From Methanobacterium sp. (GTDB lineage: Archaea > Methanobacteriota > Methanobacteria > Methanobacteriales > Methanobacteriaceae): a stretch of DNA of 64,000 nt. The stretch covers positions 30,739 to 94,738 of the forward strand of contig JAVSLW010000004.1 of the NCBI GenBank assembly GCA_039666455.1, read 5' to 3'. This document shows, in pieces, positions 41,948 to 50,232 of this stretch; position 1 is the stretch's first letter, and the number at the start of each line of letters is the position of its first letter. The notes beneath the pieces were generated by a model. That model made no database searches, had not been told where the DNA came from, and saw nothing but the letters and a program-made list of their open reading frames with translations. The position numbers and the translations under genes were made by a program.

Positions 41948-43294
41948 ATGCCAGTAAGTGGAATTAAGCCAGATATAGATAAAATGGAACGAAACAGTGA
42001 TGTTGAAGGTCTAATAAAATTGATTAATTACAGAGACTGCATCACCCGAAAAGAAGCTGTCGTTGCCCTTAAAAAAATAGCGGATAAAAGAGCTCTTTTT
42101 CCACTTATCCATGCACTTAAATATGAAAAATGGCATGATAAATACGCAGTTATGGCTTCAGTAAGAGAAAATGCTGCAGAAGCCCTGGGCTTATTAAGAG
42201 ATAAAAGAGCAGTAAAACCACTTATCGAGGCCCTAAAAACTGATAAAGATGAAGATGTGAGATGGAAATCAGCATGGGCTCTGGGAAACATTGGAGATAA
42301 AAATGCAGTTAAACCACTTATTTATGCATTAAGTGATGATCGCTGGTCTGTTAGAAGATTTGCCGCTTCAGCTTTGGGTAAAATAGGTGATAGAAAGTCT
42401 GTAGGGAGTTTGATCAGCGCTTTAAATGATGAAGACTGGCATGTTCGAAAATATGCTGCTCTTGCACTGGGCAAAACTGGAGATGAAAGAGCAATTAAAC
42501 CTCTTGTTAATGCTTTAAGTGATCCTGACAGTGATGTCAGGTGGAAAGCCATAGTTGCTCTTGGAAAAATGAAAAATGCTGCAGTTGAACCCCTTATTAA
42601 AGCTTTTAATAGTGATGATTGGAGGATTCGAGGAAGGGCCGCAGAAGCACTGGGAAACATCGGTGATTTAAGGGCACTGGAGCCCTTGATCAATGCACTT
42701 ACTGGCAAAAACAAAGATGGAAATAAATATGTAAGGGGAAGAGCAGCAGAAGCGCTTGGTAAAATTGGAGATGAAATGGCAGTTGAACCTTTGATTGCTG
42801 CTATGGAAGACCCTTACATTTACGTTAGAATTAAAGCAGAAGAAGCTTTAAATAAGATTGATTCTGCCCGGTGGGTTAAAGAATTTGATGACGGCCAAAT
42901 TTCATTCAAACACTCAAGCACCTGGAAAATTATACCGCTTTACAACAAGCGAAAAATAGTAAAAGGACATTCTGCAAGGGGGATTACATTTTCAATTAAT
43001 AAAAACACGGATTTAGGTGATTTAACAGCAAAAGAATTTAGAGACATAATTAAAGATGTTTTTGTGATTCAAAATAACGACATTATTTTTGAAACTGAGT
43101 ATACAGTAGACAGTGTTGATGTTTACATTATAACTGGAGAAAATACAAGTTTCAAACCAGTGACCAGAATCATGATCGCTGCATTTAAAATAGAAGACTA
43201 TCTATACTATCTATGGTTTGCTGGGGGAGAGGAAGCTTTCGAAGAAGAGCAGGAAGATATGGAACTGATAATTGAGAGCTTTCAAATTCTTTGA
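41948..43294 (+). CDS. HEAT-repeat (PBS lyase-like) protein with C-terminal alpha-beta domain
   Basis: 448 residues. About 8-9 HEAT-like repeats, each with a core like AVKPLIEALKDEDxxVRxxAAxALGKIGD, run from residue 20 to 310. A separate alpha-beta domain follows (about 318-448, DDGQISFKHSSTWKIIPLYN) resembling PsbP/DUF1795-type proteins. The repeats form a scaffold for protein binding. The stop codon TGA (43292-43294) lies inside the loop and stem of a palindromic element (43282-43300), so the last residues may be contributed by an insertion. Confidence 0.8.
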   Translation: MPVSGIKPDIDKMERNSDVEGLIKLINYRDCITRKEAVVALKKIADKRALFPLIHALKYEKWHDKYAVMASVRENAAEALGLLRDKRAVKPLIEALKTDKDEDVRWKSAWALGNIGDKNAVKPLIYALSDDRWSVRRFAASALGKIGDRKSVGSLISALNDEDWHVRKYAALALGKTGDERAIKPLVNALSDPDSDVRWKAIVALGKMKNAAVEPLIKAFNSDDWRIRGRAAEALGNIGDLRALEPLINALTGKNKDGNKYVRGRAAEALGKIGDEMAVEPLIAAMEDPYIYVRIKAEEALNKIDSARWVKEFDDGQISFKHSSTWKIIPLYNKRKIVKGHSARGITFSINKNTDLGDLTAKEFRDIIKDVFVIQNNDIIFETEYTVDSVDVYIITGENTSFKPVTRIMIAAFKIEDYLYYLWFAGGEEAFEEEQEDMELIIESFQIL

Positions 43295-43332
43295 ATTTGA
43301 TGCCTCGAAAACCTACAGTTTTCGACGGCTTT
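43282..43332. repeat. Dispersed palindromic element, copy 3
   Basis: Two hairpins: TCAAATTC-TTT-GAATTTGA (43282-43300, perfect 8 bp) and TCGAAAAC-CTACA-GTTTTCGA (43305-43325). They are joined by TGCC and followed by CGGCTTT. The order and linker match copies 1 and 6. The first stem overlaps the 3' end of the HEAT gene and carries its stop codon. Confidence 0.75.
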
Positions 43333-43381
43333 AGAGTGTATATTTACAGTTGATTTCATTAACCTTTTAAATTTCAGTAAT

Positions 43382-43924
43382 TTGATCTGGGGGAAGTTTA
43401 TTACAGATAAAGTTATAATTTCAACATATAATCGCAAAAAACTTTATTTTGCGGTTGCGGTTAAAGATAAAAAGATAATAAAAACTATTTTACCAAAATC
43501 AAGTGAAAAAGAAACCCTGAATGAAATTTCAAGGGAATTTAACTCTTATATTTTATCTGACGAATACAGATCATTTGCAGAAGATATCTGTAACATTTAT
43601 TATGGTAAACATGTTTCCTTTGGAAATGAAGCTATAAACCTGGATTTAAATGAATTTCAAAAAAGAGTGCTCCTTGAAGTAATGAAAATACCCTATGGAA
43701 AAGTTAAAACTTACAAACAGATTTCAAAAGCCATAGATTCAAAAGCATACCGGGCTGTAGGGACAGCAATAGGTAAAAACCCATTACCCTTAATTATTCC
43801 ATGTCATAGGGTCGTAAGATCCGATTTAAAGGTCGGCGGATTTTTAGGCGGTCCTGAAATGAAAAAAGAGATATTGAAAAATGAGGGAATCTGTATTGTT
43901 AATGACAGAGTGAACATAGTTTAG
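43382..43924 (+). CDS. ogt: Methylated-DNA-protein cysteine methyltransferase
   Basis: A 180-residue suicide DNA repair protein that removes alkyl groups from O6 of guanine. The active site LIIPCHRVV (Cys at about 141), the helix-turn-helix VKTYKQISKAIDSKAYRAVGTAIGKNPL and GGFLGG are all present. The start is uncertain: a TTG at 43382 with no clear ribosome binding site is the only candidate that gives the family's N-terminal strand. The gene begins 50 bases after palindromic copy 3. Confidence 0.88.
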   Translation: MIWGKFITDKVIISTYNRKKLYFAVAVKDKKIIKTILPKSSEKETLNEISREFNSYILSDEYRSFAEDICNIYYGKHVSFGNEAINLDLNEFQKRVLLEVMKIPYGKVKTYKQISKAIDSKAYRAVGTAIGKNPLPLIIPCHRVVRSDLKVGGFLGGPEMKKEILKNEGICIVNDRVNIV

Positions 43925-43988
43925 TTTTAAAAGTGAGAATGTATTGAATCTAATTTAAACTTCAAACAACTATTTATGGATTAAAACC

Positions 43989-45671
43989 ATGGATATTTCA
44001 TCACTATTTCCAGTAACTAAATGGGCTAGATCTTATAATAAAAACTGGCTTAAGTCAGATATTATTGCTGGAATTACTGTTGGTGCTTTTACCATTCCCG
44101 TAGCCATGGCTTTTGTTTCTTTAGCAGATCTGCCTCCTGAAATCGGTTTATACTCATCCATGGTCTCTTTACTGGTTTATACAATTTTTGGAACGTCCCG
44201 GCACTTATCCGTGGGTCCCACCTCTACCCTTTCTATTTTAGTTGGTTCCACACTCGGTCCTTTGATGATTGTAAATATAAGCCAGTATTTCATGATGGTG
44301 TCCCTTGTAGCGGTCATAGTAGGTATTTTGGCACTCATATCATGGGCTTTAAGATTGGGGTTCATAATTAAATTCATCTCCAGAACAGTTTTAACCGGTT
44401 TTTTAGCAGGAATAGCATTATTCATTGCATCAGGGCAGCTTCCTAAACTATTTGGAATATATGATGCTTCAGGAAATTTTTTCGAACGCCTATATTACCT
44501 TTTTACCAATATTTACCAGGCAAACCTGGCTACCACTGCCATTGGTGTGGGAGGAATTATTTTTTTGTTTTTAGCCACCAGAAAATTCCCTAAACTACCC
44601 AATACATTATTTCTGGTTTTAGGATCAATTGTGATTATAACTTTTACTGATCTTGCTTCTTCAGGCGTTAGGATAGTAGGTTCAGTCCCTCAGGGATTGC
44701 CCAGTCTTGTAATTCCTGATCCTGTCTTAATAGATGTTAATGTCCTGGTTACATTAGCTGTAACTGTATTCCTTGTAAGTTACATAGAAGGATATTTATT
44801 TGCTGCAGAATATGCTGCAAAAAACAGGTATAAAATTGATAAAACCCAGGAACTATTAGCTTTAGGTGCATCTAATGTTGTTACAGGCCTTTTTCAGGGT
44901 TTACCCATTGGTGGGGCACCAACAAGAACTGCTGTGAATTATGAAAGTGGGGCTAAAACGCCGTTAGCTGGAGGAATATCAGGATTAGTTATTTTACTAA
45001 TTCTTATTTTCTTTACAGGAATCTTATATAACTTACCGGAGACAATACTATCTGCTATCGTGCTATTTGCTATAAAAAGACTGGTAGACATCCCCCATTT
45101 TCGAAAAATCTATAATTTCAGCAGGATGGAATTTAGCATTGCCATTATTACACTTCTATCTGTACTGTTTTTTGGTGCAATGGAAGGAATTGTAATTGGA
45201 GTTACATTATCAGTCCTGGGATTACTCAAAAACCTGTATAATCCTCATGTAACCATATTAGGGCGCATTCCAGGTACTATACAATATTTCGATATTAAAC
45301 ATCGCCCAGAAGGTGAAATAGTCCCCCATACACTTATTGTAAGGGTTGATGGATCCCAGATATTTCTAAATACAGAAAGCATAAAAGATACCATTATACA
45401 TCTTGTAGATGAACAATATAAAGACACTAAGCTATTTGTTTTAGATTTTGAGGCCACATCTTTCATTGATTACTCCGGGATTGAAATGCTGGAAGAACTA
45501 ACTGATGAACTGAAACGTCGGGGCATTAAAATTAAAGCAGCTAATATGTACGGATCGCTTAGAGATTCTATTAGAAAAACCAGACTGGAAAAAGAAATAG
45601 TTGAAAGTGAATTTTGTTTAACCATTGATCAATGCATTAAAAGATGGGAATTAGAAAAAAAAGATAAATAA
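43989..45671 (+). CDS. SulP family anion transporter with STAS domain
   Basis: A 560-residue membrane transporter. About ten to fourteen membrane segments include the family signatures FTIPVAMAFVSLADLPPEIGLYSS and GTSRHLSVGPTSTLSILVG. A cytoplasmic STAS domain spans about 440-550, with LFVLDFEATSFIDYSGIEML. It may import sulfate or bicarbonate; the substrate cannot be read from the sequence. No ribosome binding site is obvious. Confidence 0.92.
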   Translation: MDISSLFPVTKWARSYNKNWLKSDIIAGITVGAFTIPVAMAFVSLADLPPEIGLYSSMVSLLVYTIFGTSRHLSVGPTSTLSILVGSTLGPLMIVNISQYFMMVSLVAVIVGILALISWALRLGFIIKFISRTVLTGFLAGIALFIASGQLPKLFGIYDASGNFFERLYYLFTNIYQANLATTAIGVGGIIFLFLATRKFPKLPNTLFLVLGSIVIITFTDLASSGVRIVGSVPQGLPSLVIPDPVLIDVNVLVTLAVTVFLVSYIEGYLFAAEYAAKNRYKIDKTQELLALGASNVVTGLFQGLPIGGAPTRTAVNYESGAKTPLAGGISGLVILLILIFFTGILYNLPETILSAIVLFAIKRLVDIPHFRKIYNFSRMEFSIAIITLLSVLFFGAMEGIVIGVTLSVLGLLKNLYNPHVTILGRIPGTIQYFDIKHRPEGEIVPHTLIVRVDGSQIFLNTESIKDTIIHLVDEQYKDTKLFVLDFEATSFIDYSGIEMLEELTDELKRRGIKIKAANMYGSLRDSIRKTRLEKEIVESEFCLTIDQCIKRWELEKKDK

Positions 45672-45819
45672 GAAAGTTTTAAAGAAATTTCTAACAGGAA
45701 CTACTACAATTCAAAAATATGTATGTTACTTCCTTTAGTAAGAAATTTATAATTGTTTTACACATAACGAATAATAAAAAGATCCCAAAATCAATAACAA
45801 ATCAGGTGGAGAATAAATT

Positions 45820-46638
45820 ATGAAAAGAGATATTATCAAAATTAATGAAGAAAAATGTACTGGCTGCGGGGAGTGCATTCCCGGATGCCCTGAAGGGGCG
45901 CTGCAGGTAATTGACGGAAAGGCAAGACTTATAAGCGATTTATTCTGTGATGGATTAGGAGCATGTATTGGTACCTGTCCTCAAGGAGCTATTGAGATTG
46001 AACAAAGAGAAGCTGAGCCTTATGATGAATACAAAGTTATGGAAAATGTTGCTAAAGCTGGCCCCAATGTTATAAAAGCTCATTTAAAACATCTATATGA
46101 TCACGGGCAGACAGAGTTCCTTAACCAGGCTATTAACTTTTTAAAGGAAAAAAATATTGAAGTTCCTGATTATGATGAAGAAAAAACATTTGAATGTGGT
46201 TGTCCTGGTTCAGCAATGACAGATTTAAGTGAAAGTAGGGCGGAAAGTCATATCGAACCACAGATATTCAGTGCAGAGCTTAGAAACTGGCCAGTGCAAC
46301 TGCAGCTTTTAAATCCCAATGCACCCTACTTAAAAAATGCAGATTTACTGATTTCAGCAGATTGTGCACCATTTGCATATGCTAATTTTCATCAGAGGTT
46401 TTTAAAAGATAAGATTTTAATAATACTCTGTCCAAAACTGGATAAGACCATAGATCAGTATGTAGATAAATTAGCGGAAATATTTGAAAAACAGGATATA
46501 AAATCAATTTCCATAGTACATATGGAAGTCCCATGCTGCTCAGGTATTGAAATTATAGTTAAAAGAGCATTAGAAAAGGCTCAAAAGAATGTAATCATTA
46601 AGGATTATACAATCTCTATAAAAGGAGAAATAATATAG
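45820..46638 (+). CDS. Iron-sulfur protein, 4Fe-4S N-terminus with conserved Cys C-terminal domain
   Basis: 272 residues. The N-terminal ferredoxin domain has CTGCGECIPGCPEGA and a second, altered cluster (CDGLGACIGTCPQGA). The C-terminal part contains further Cys groups (FECGCPG, ISADCAPFAY, VPCCSGIEI) that could bind another cluster or a ligand. It is a methanogen-type Fe-S protein of unknown role. RBS GGTGGAG. It stands alone upstream of the integrase remnant. Confidence 0.75.
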   Translation: MKRDIIKINEEKCTGCGECIPGCPEGALQVIDGKARLISDLFCDGLGACIGTCPQGAIEIEQREAEPYDEYKVMENVAKAGPNVIKAHLKHLYDHGQTEFLNQAINFLKEKNIEVPDYDEEKTFECGCPGSAMTDLSESRAESHIEPQIFSAELRNWPVQLQLLNPNAPYLKNADLLISADCAPFAYANFHQRFLKDKILIILCPKLDKTIDQYVDKLAEIFEKQDIKSISIVHMEVPCCSGIEIIVKRALEKAQKNVIIKDYTISIKGEII

Positions 46639-46740
46639 TTACAGGATAAGATGGTTGAAGCTATCTCAAAATCAGAAAAAAAGCACGGATATAATTTTAT
46701 AACCATAAATAAGTATCCTGACAGGTAAAATATATGGACA

Positions 46741-47292
46741 TTGGTAGCCCCGGTTGTCATTAAAAATCTTACGACATTTTTTAGCGAGGAAGCTGTTACT
46801 GCGATTGAGAAATATTTAGATTTAGAGCATGAAAGAATAAAGCCACAGCCCTATGAAGCATTATTCTCCAGTTATAAAATTGGAAGTGGATTTATGACCA
46901 CAACTGCATTGCAAAGCTCTTACAGGCAATTAAATAATTATTTAGGTTGGAAACAAGAGGAAAGAGGGTGCTTTAGGAAAGCTACAAGCCATATGATGCG
47001 TAAAACCTTTAACACTTTGCTTATTAATGCAGGAATGCCTGAAGAGATTAGAGAGCATTTTATGGGGTATGTGTATAAAGATAAGGTAAGAGATGCTTAC
47101 TTTTTACCAGATCCACAGGAATTGCTTAAAATTTATTTAAAATATATGGACTATGTTACAATTGAAAAGATAGAAATGAGTAGTGAGGATATTATAAGAG
47201 ATAATAGTGTGAATGATTCTAAGATTGAAGAATTAGAGGCTATTATTAAGCAGATGAAGAAGCAGTTGGATAAAGTTACTGCAGAAGCATAA
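46741..47292 (+). pseudogene. Tyrosine recombinase (integrase) C-terminal remnant
   Basis: Only the C-terminal part of a site-specific integrase is present (183 residues, no proper start). TFFSEEAVTAIEKYL is followed by the catalytic-domain motif SHMMRKTFNTLLINAGMPEEIREHFMGY (H-x-x-R and the later His). A Tyr in DAYFLPDP is a candidate nucleophile. A coiled coil ends the protein. The N-terminal DNA-binding domain and the first catalytic Arg are missing. It marks an old integrated element. Confidence 0.7.
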
Positions 47293-47374
47293 AATAAGTT
47301 TTTTATAGTACTTTTTATCAATCAATAATTATGATTTATTATATTATTTTTTTATTTTTTAGGAGGAGAAATGA

Positions 47375-47866
47375 ATGAATTATTGGTTTTGGATAGCTAA
47401 AAGCGATGCATTTATTGGAGAAGAAGGTGAAGAAGATTTATATTGGGGCGATTGTGGAGAAAAAGTTGAACCTGGAGATTTAGCTTTAATATACAGAAGA
47501 AGTCCTTACAATATGCCATCATATGATAGAGAGAAATATAGTTTAATTGAATGTTTAGTGCGCGTGAAAAGCTTTCCAGAAGATGACTGTGAAATTAGCA
47601 CACGAAAGGGAGAACCTAAAACCGGCCATTGCTGTGATTATGAAGTTTTACATAAATTTGAAAATAAATTAAAATATAAAGAAATGATTTTTTATAGAGA
47701 TGAGCGTAAGACAGCTTTAACAGATTGGAGCGCATTAAAAAAGAATTTAAGAGGAATGTGGCATCCAGTAGATGAAGATAGTTGGAATAAGCTTGATGAA
47801 TTATTAAAAGAGAAAAATGAAGATACTTACCATGGATTTAAAAAAGTAGATGAAAATTGTAAATAA
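47375..47866 (+). CDS. EVE-like (PUA fold) domain protein
   Basis: A 163-residue protein starting MNYWFWIAKSDAFIGEEGEED, with WGDCGEKVEPGDLALIYRR and aromatic-rich strands, resembling EVE/PUA-like domains that bind modified bases. RBS GGAGGAG. It lies just downstream of the integrase remnant and is probably part of the same acquired piece. EVE-like proteins are often linked with restriction or defence, but no partner is visible here. Confidence 0.6.
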   Translation: MNYWFWIAKSDAFIGEEGEEDLYWGDCGEKVEPGDLALIYRRSPYNMPSYDREKYSLIECLVRVKSFPEDDCEISTRKGEPKTGHCCDYEVLHKFENKLKYKEMIFYRDERKTALTDWSALKKNLRGMWHPVDEDSWNKLDELLKEKNEDTYHGFKKVDENCK

Positions 47867-47997
47867 TTTGCATTTGTGTGATTGAAAGCATTTTATAATT
47901 TGTAATTTGCTTTTTGCATACTTTGATCAACTCTTCCTTAAAGAGCACTTATTTTTGATTAGAATTTTTGCTTTTTTGAATGTGAAATGAAAACAAT

Positions 47998-48005
47998 TAT
48001 ATATG
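47998..48005 (+). promoter_or_regulatory. TATA box of CBS regulator gene
   Basis: TTATATATG lies about 70 bases before the ATG at 48071, giving a leader of about 45 bases that includes the GGTGG ribosome binding site. Confidence 0.4.
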
Positions 48006-48070
48006 TATAACCATGATAAATTTATAATTATAATTATAAATAATAACAAATTGTCAGATCAGGTGGTTCA

Positions 48071-48952
48071 ATGCTCACATCTGTCCAGAAAGAAATACTG
48101 CAAAGCTTGATAAATCTGTATAGAAAATCAAAAGGCAAATCTATTAAAGGAGAGGAAATTGCTGAAATTATGAATCGTAATCCTGGGACCATAAGGAACC
48201 AGATGCAGTCGCTTCGAAGTTTAGGGCTTGTAAAAGGGGTTCCAGGTCCGCGTGGAGGGTATAAACCAACTATAGAAGCATACCATACCTTAAATATCAG
48301 TGCATTTGATAAAGAAGCACTTGTACCAATATTTAAACAGGGAAAAAAAGTTGGTGACCTGAATGTTGCCAGAATAGAATTTACAAGCATCCCCCATCCT
48401 GGCGAATGCGAAGCTGCAATAAAAGTAATAGGTAATATAAAACAGCTTGACCTTGGAGATAAAGTAAGAATTGGCCCAACACCAGTAAACAAACTTGTAT
48501 TAAACGGTATGGTGGTAGGAAGAGACGATATGGACAATCTCCTGCTCCTTGACACCACAAGCATAAGAAGCATTCCACACAAATCTGTGATTGATATTGC
48601 AAGCCAGAACCTCATAACATTAAAATCATATATGTCTATAAAAGAAGCAGCAAATGTTTTATCAAGTAATGGAATTGAAGGAGCGCCTATAATTGAAGAC
48701 CACAAAGTTACAGGTATTTTAACACTAAACGACATTACAAAAGCCATTGCTGAAGGTAATGAAAACTTAAAAGTTAATGAAATCATGTCAAAACACATAA
48801 TAACTGTTGAAGAAGACCTTATGATTTCAGATGCCATTGAAATCATGAATAAAAACAAAATAGGAAGACTTATTGTTGTAAATGATGATAAAATGCCTGT
48901 TGGTATTGTAACAAAAACTGACCTTCTGGATAAGATAGCTGGTTTGAAATAA
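48071..48952 (+). CDS. HTH-CBS domain regulator
   Basis: A 293-residue protein. An N-terminal winged helix (about 1-70, IKGEEIAEIMNRNPGTIRNQMQSLRSLGLVKGVPGPRGGYKPT) is followed by a beta-rich middle domain (about 80-170) and two CBS domains (about 180-290, AANVLSSNGIEGAPIIEDHKVTGILTLNDITKAI and AIEIMNKNKIGRLIVVNDDKMPVGIVTKTDLLDKI). It is probably an adenosyl-ligand-responsive transcription factor. RBS GGTGG lies before the ATG. Confidence 0.85.
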   Translation: MLTSVQKEILQSLINLYRKSKGKSIKGEEIAEIMNRNPGTIRNQMQSLRSLGLVKGVPGPRGGYKPTIEAYHTLNISAFDKEALVPIFKQGKKVGDLNVARIEFTSIPHPGECEAAIKVIGNIKQLDLGDKVRIGPTPVNKLVLNGMVVGRDDMDNLLLLDTTSIRSIPHKSVIDIASQNLITLKSYMSIKEAANVLSSNGIEGAPIIEDHKVTGILTLNDITKAIAEGNENLKVNEIMSKHIITVEEDLMISDAIEIMNKNKIGRLIVVNDDKMPVGIVTKTDLLDKIAGLK

Positions 48953-49091
48953 CAGTTTAAAAGCCACTATGAACATCCAGTTCGTCCCTGTTTTAATTAA
49001 TGTGCCACATTTTTTTATACCTTTTCAAAACAAAGTTTATTATTTATTTTATACCAGTTACTTTTTGCTTAATTAATGATCAGTTCAGGTT

Positions 49092-50183
49092 GTGAGAAAA
49101 CTGAAAATTCAACACATGGAAATCAACGGAAACATGAGTGTTCTTGATTTAATCGAAGAAATGGGAAAGTCCGGAGTTTTTGGAGCAGGTAGACTGGCCA
49201 GAGCCACACATTTACTTGCAGACTCCATTAAAGATAAAGAAACAGCCATTTTTTTAAGTATTGCAGGCCCCCTTGTACCGGGAGGGCTTCGAAAAATAAT
49301 TTTTGACCTTATAAATGACCGCTTTGTAGATGTTTTGATAACAAGCGGTGCTAACATAACCCACGACCTCGTGGAATCCTTTGGAGGCGGACATTACCGG
49401 GAAATTAAAGCCACCGAAAATTCCTACGGAATTTTCGAGGCCGACAAAAAACAAAGTTTTTTGGGATTGCAAAACGAAGCCCGCAAACACACAGTGTTTG
49501 AGGCGTCAAAATCAAAGATTTTGACAGTTTCGCAAGCATCAAAAGCAGAGCTTTTGAAAGCCACCGAAAAAGATGAAAAGCTATGTGAAGAGGGAATTGG
49601 AAGAATAGGCGATTTATACACCAGATCATCAGATTTTGAAGTGTTTGAAAAAGAAATAACAAAAATTTTAGCTAAAATTGCCAGAAAAAAGAAGATCATA
49701 TCCATCAGGGAGTTTTTATTTGAAATAGGAAATATGATTGATGATGAGGATTCAATACTTAAAATAGCCGCCAAAAAAGGTGTTCCAATTTATGCACCCG
49801 GCTTAATAGACAGTATGCTTGGTTTGCAGCTCTGGATGTTTACTCAAAGTGAGGAATTTCATCTTGATGCTATTGGAGATATGCACGAGCTTTCAGATAT
49901 TGTTTTTGGCTCTAAAAAAGTCACAGCAGTGATGCTGGGGGGAGGACTGCCAAAGCATTATGCTTTAGCATCCAATTTACTTAAAGGCGGTGTTGATGCT
50001 GGTATTCAGGTTACTATGGACCGCGGTGAAACCGGCAGTTTAAGTGGAGCGCCTTTAGAAGAAGCAAAATCATGGGCCAAAGCTAAAGCTGGTTCCAGCC
50101 TTGTAACTGTGGTTGGAGATGTGAGTATAATATTCCCGGTGATGGTTGCAGGGGCAAGGGAAATTATAAATAAAGAAAAATAA
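49092..50183 (+). CDS. dys: Deoxyhypusine synthase with in-frame palindromic insertion
   Basis: Transfers the aminobutyl group of spermidine to a lysine of aIF5A. Family sequence includes GAGRLARATHLL, FLSIAGPLVPGGLRKII, VLITSGANITHDL, PIYAPGLIDSMLGLQLWM, LGGGLPKHY, the region with the catalytic Lys (SWAKAKAGSS) and VVGDVSIIFPV. At 363 residues it is about 50 longer than usual. Residues 106-155 are foreign: they are encoded by five consecutive palindromes, bounded by direct repeats AAAGCCACCGAAAA at 49407 and 49557. Removing them joins HYREI to KATEKDEKLCEEGIGRIGD, the normal sequence. The start is GTG 49092; the ribosome binding site is weak. Confidence 0.88.
   Translation: MRKLKIQHMEINGNMSVLDLIEEMGKSGVFGAGRLARATHLLADSIKDKETAIFLSIAGPLVPGGLRKIIFDLINDRFVDVLITSGANITHDLVESFGGGHYREIKATENSYGIFEADKKQSFLGLQNEARKHTVFEASKSKILTVSQASKAELLKATEKDEKLCEEGIGRIGDLYTRSSDFEVFEKEITKILAKIARKKKIISIREFLFEIGNMIDDEDSILKIAAKKGVPIYAPGLIDSMLGLQLWMFTQSEEFHLDAIGDMHELSDIVFGSKKVTAVMLGGGLPKHYALASNLLKGGVDAGIQVTMDRGETGSLSGAPLEEAKSWAKAKAGSSLVTVVGDVSIIFPVMVAGAREIINKEK
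49407..49570. repeat. Palindromic array inserted in dys (copy 4)
   Basis: Five perfect stems, each with a three-base loop: CGAAAATTCC-TAC (49415-49437), CAAAAAAC-AAA (49445-49463), CAAACAC-ACA (49484-49500), GTCAAAATC-AAA (49505-49525) and TCAAAAGC-AGA (49539-49557). A 14-bp perfect direct repeat (AAAGCCACCGAAAA) stands at 49407-49420 and 49557-49570, exactly 150 bases apart and on a codon boundary. The inserted stretch is open in frame and codes for 50 residues within deoxyhypusine synthase. Confidence 0.9.
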
Positions 50184-50232
50184 ATTGTGCACCTGGCTTA
50201 AAAATGAATGCCTGTAAAAACAGTTTATCATT

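Noticed and set aside
42028..42714. Two antisense frames within the HEAT gene
   Set aside because: They are reverse shadows of a repetitive coding sequence.
48034..48858. 274-codon open frame on the minus strand
   Set aside because: It lies wholly antisense to the CBS-domain regulator, whose motifs are clear; the reverse translation is low-complexity hydrophobic without any family sign.
49407..49570. CRISPR-like array
   Set aside because: The stems differ in sequence from one another and spacers are very short and variable; there is no fixed repeat, and no cas gene in the window.
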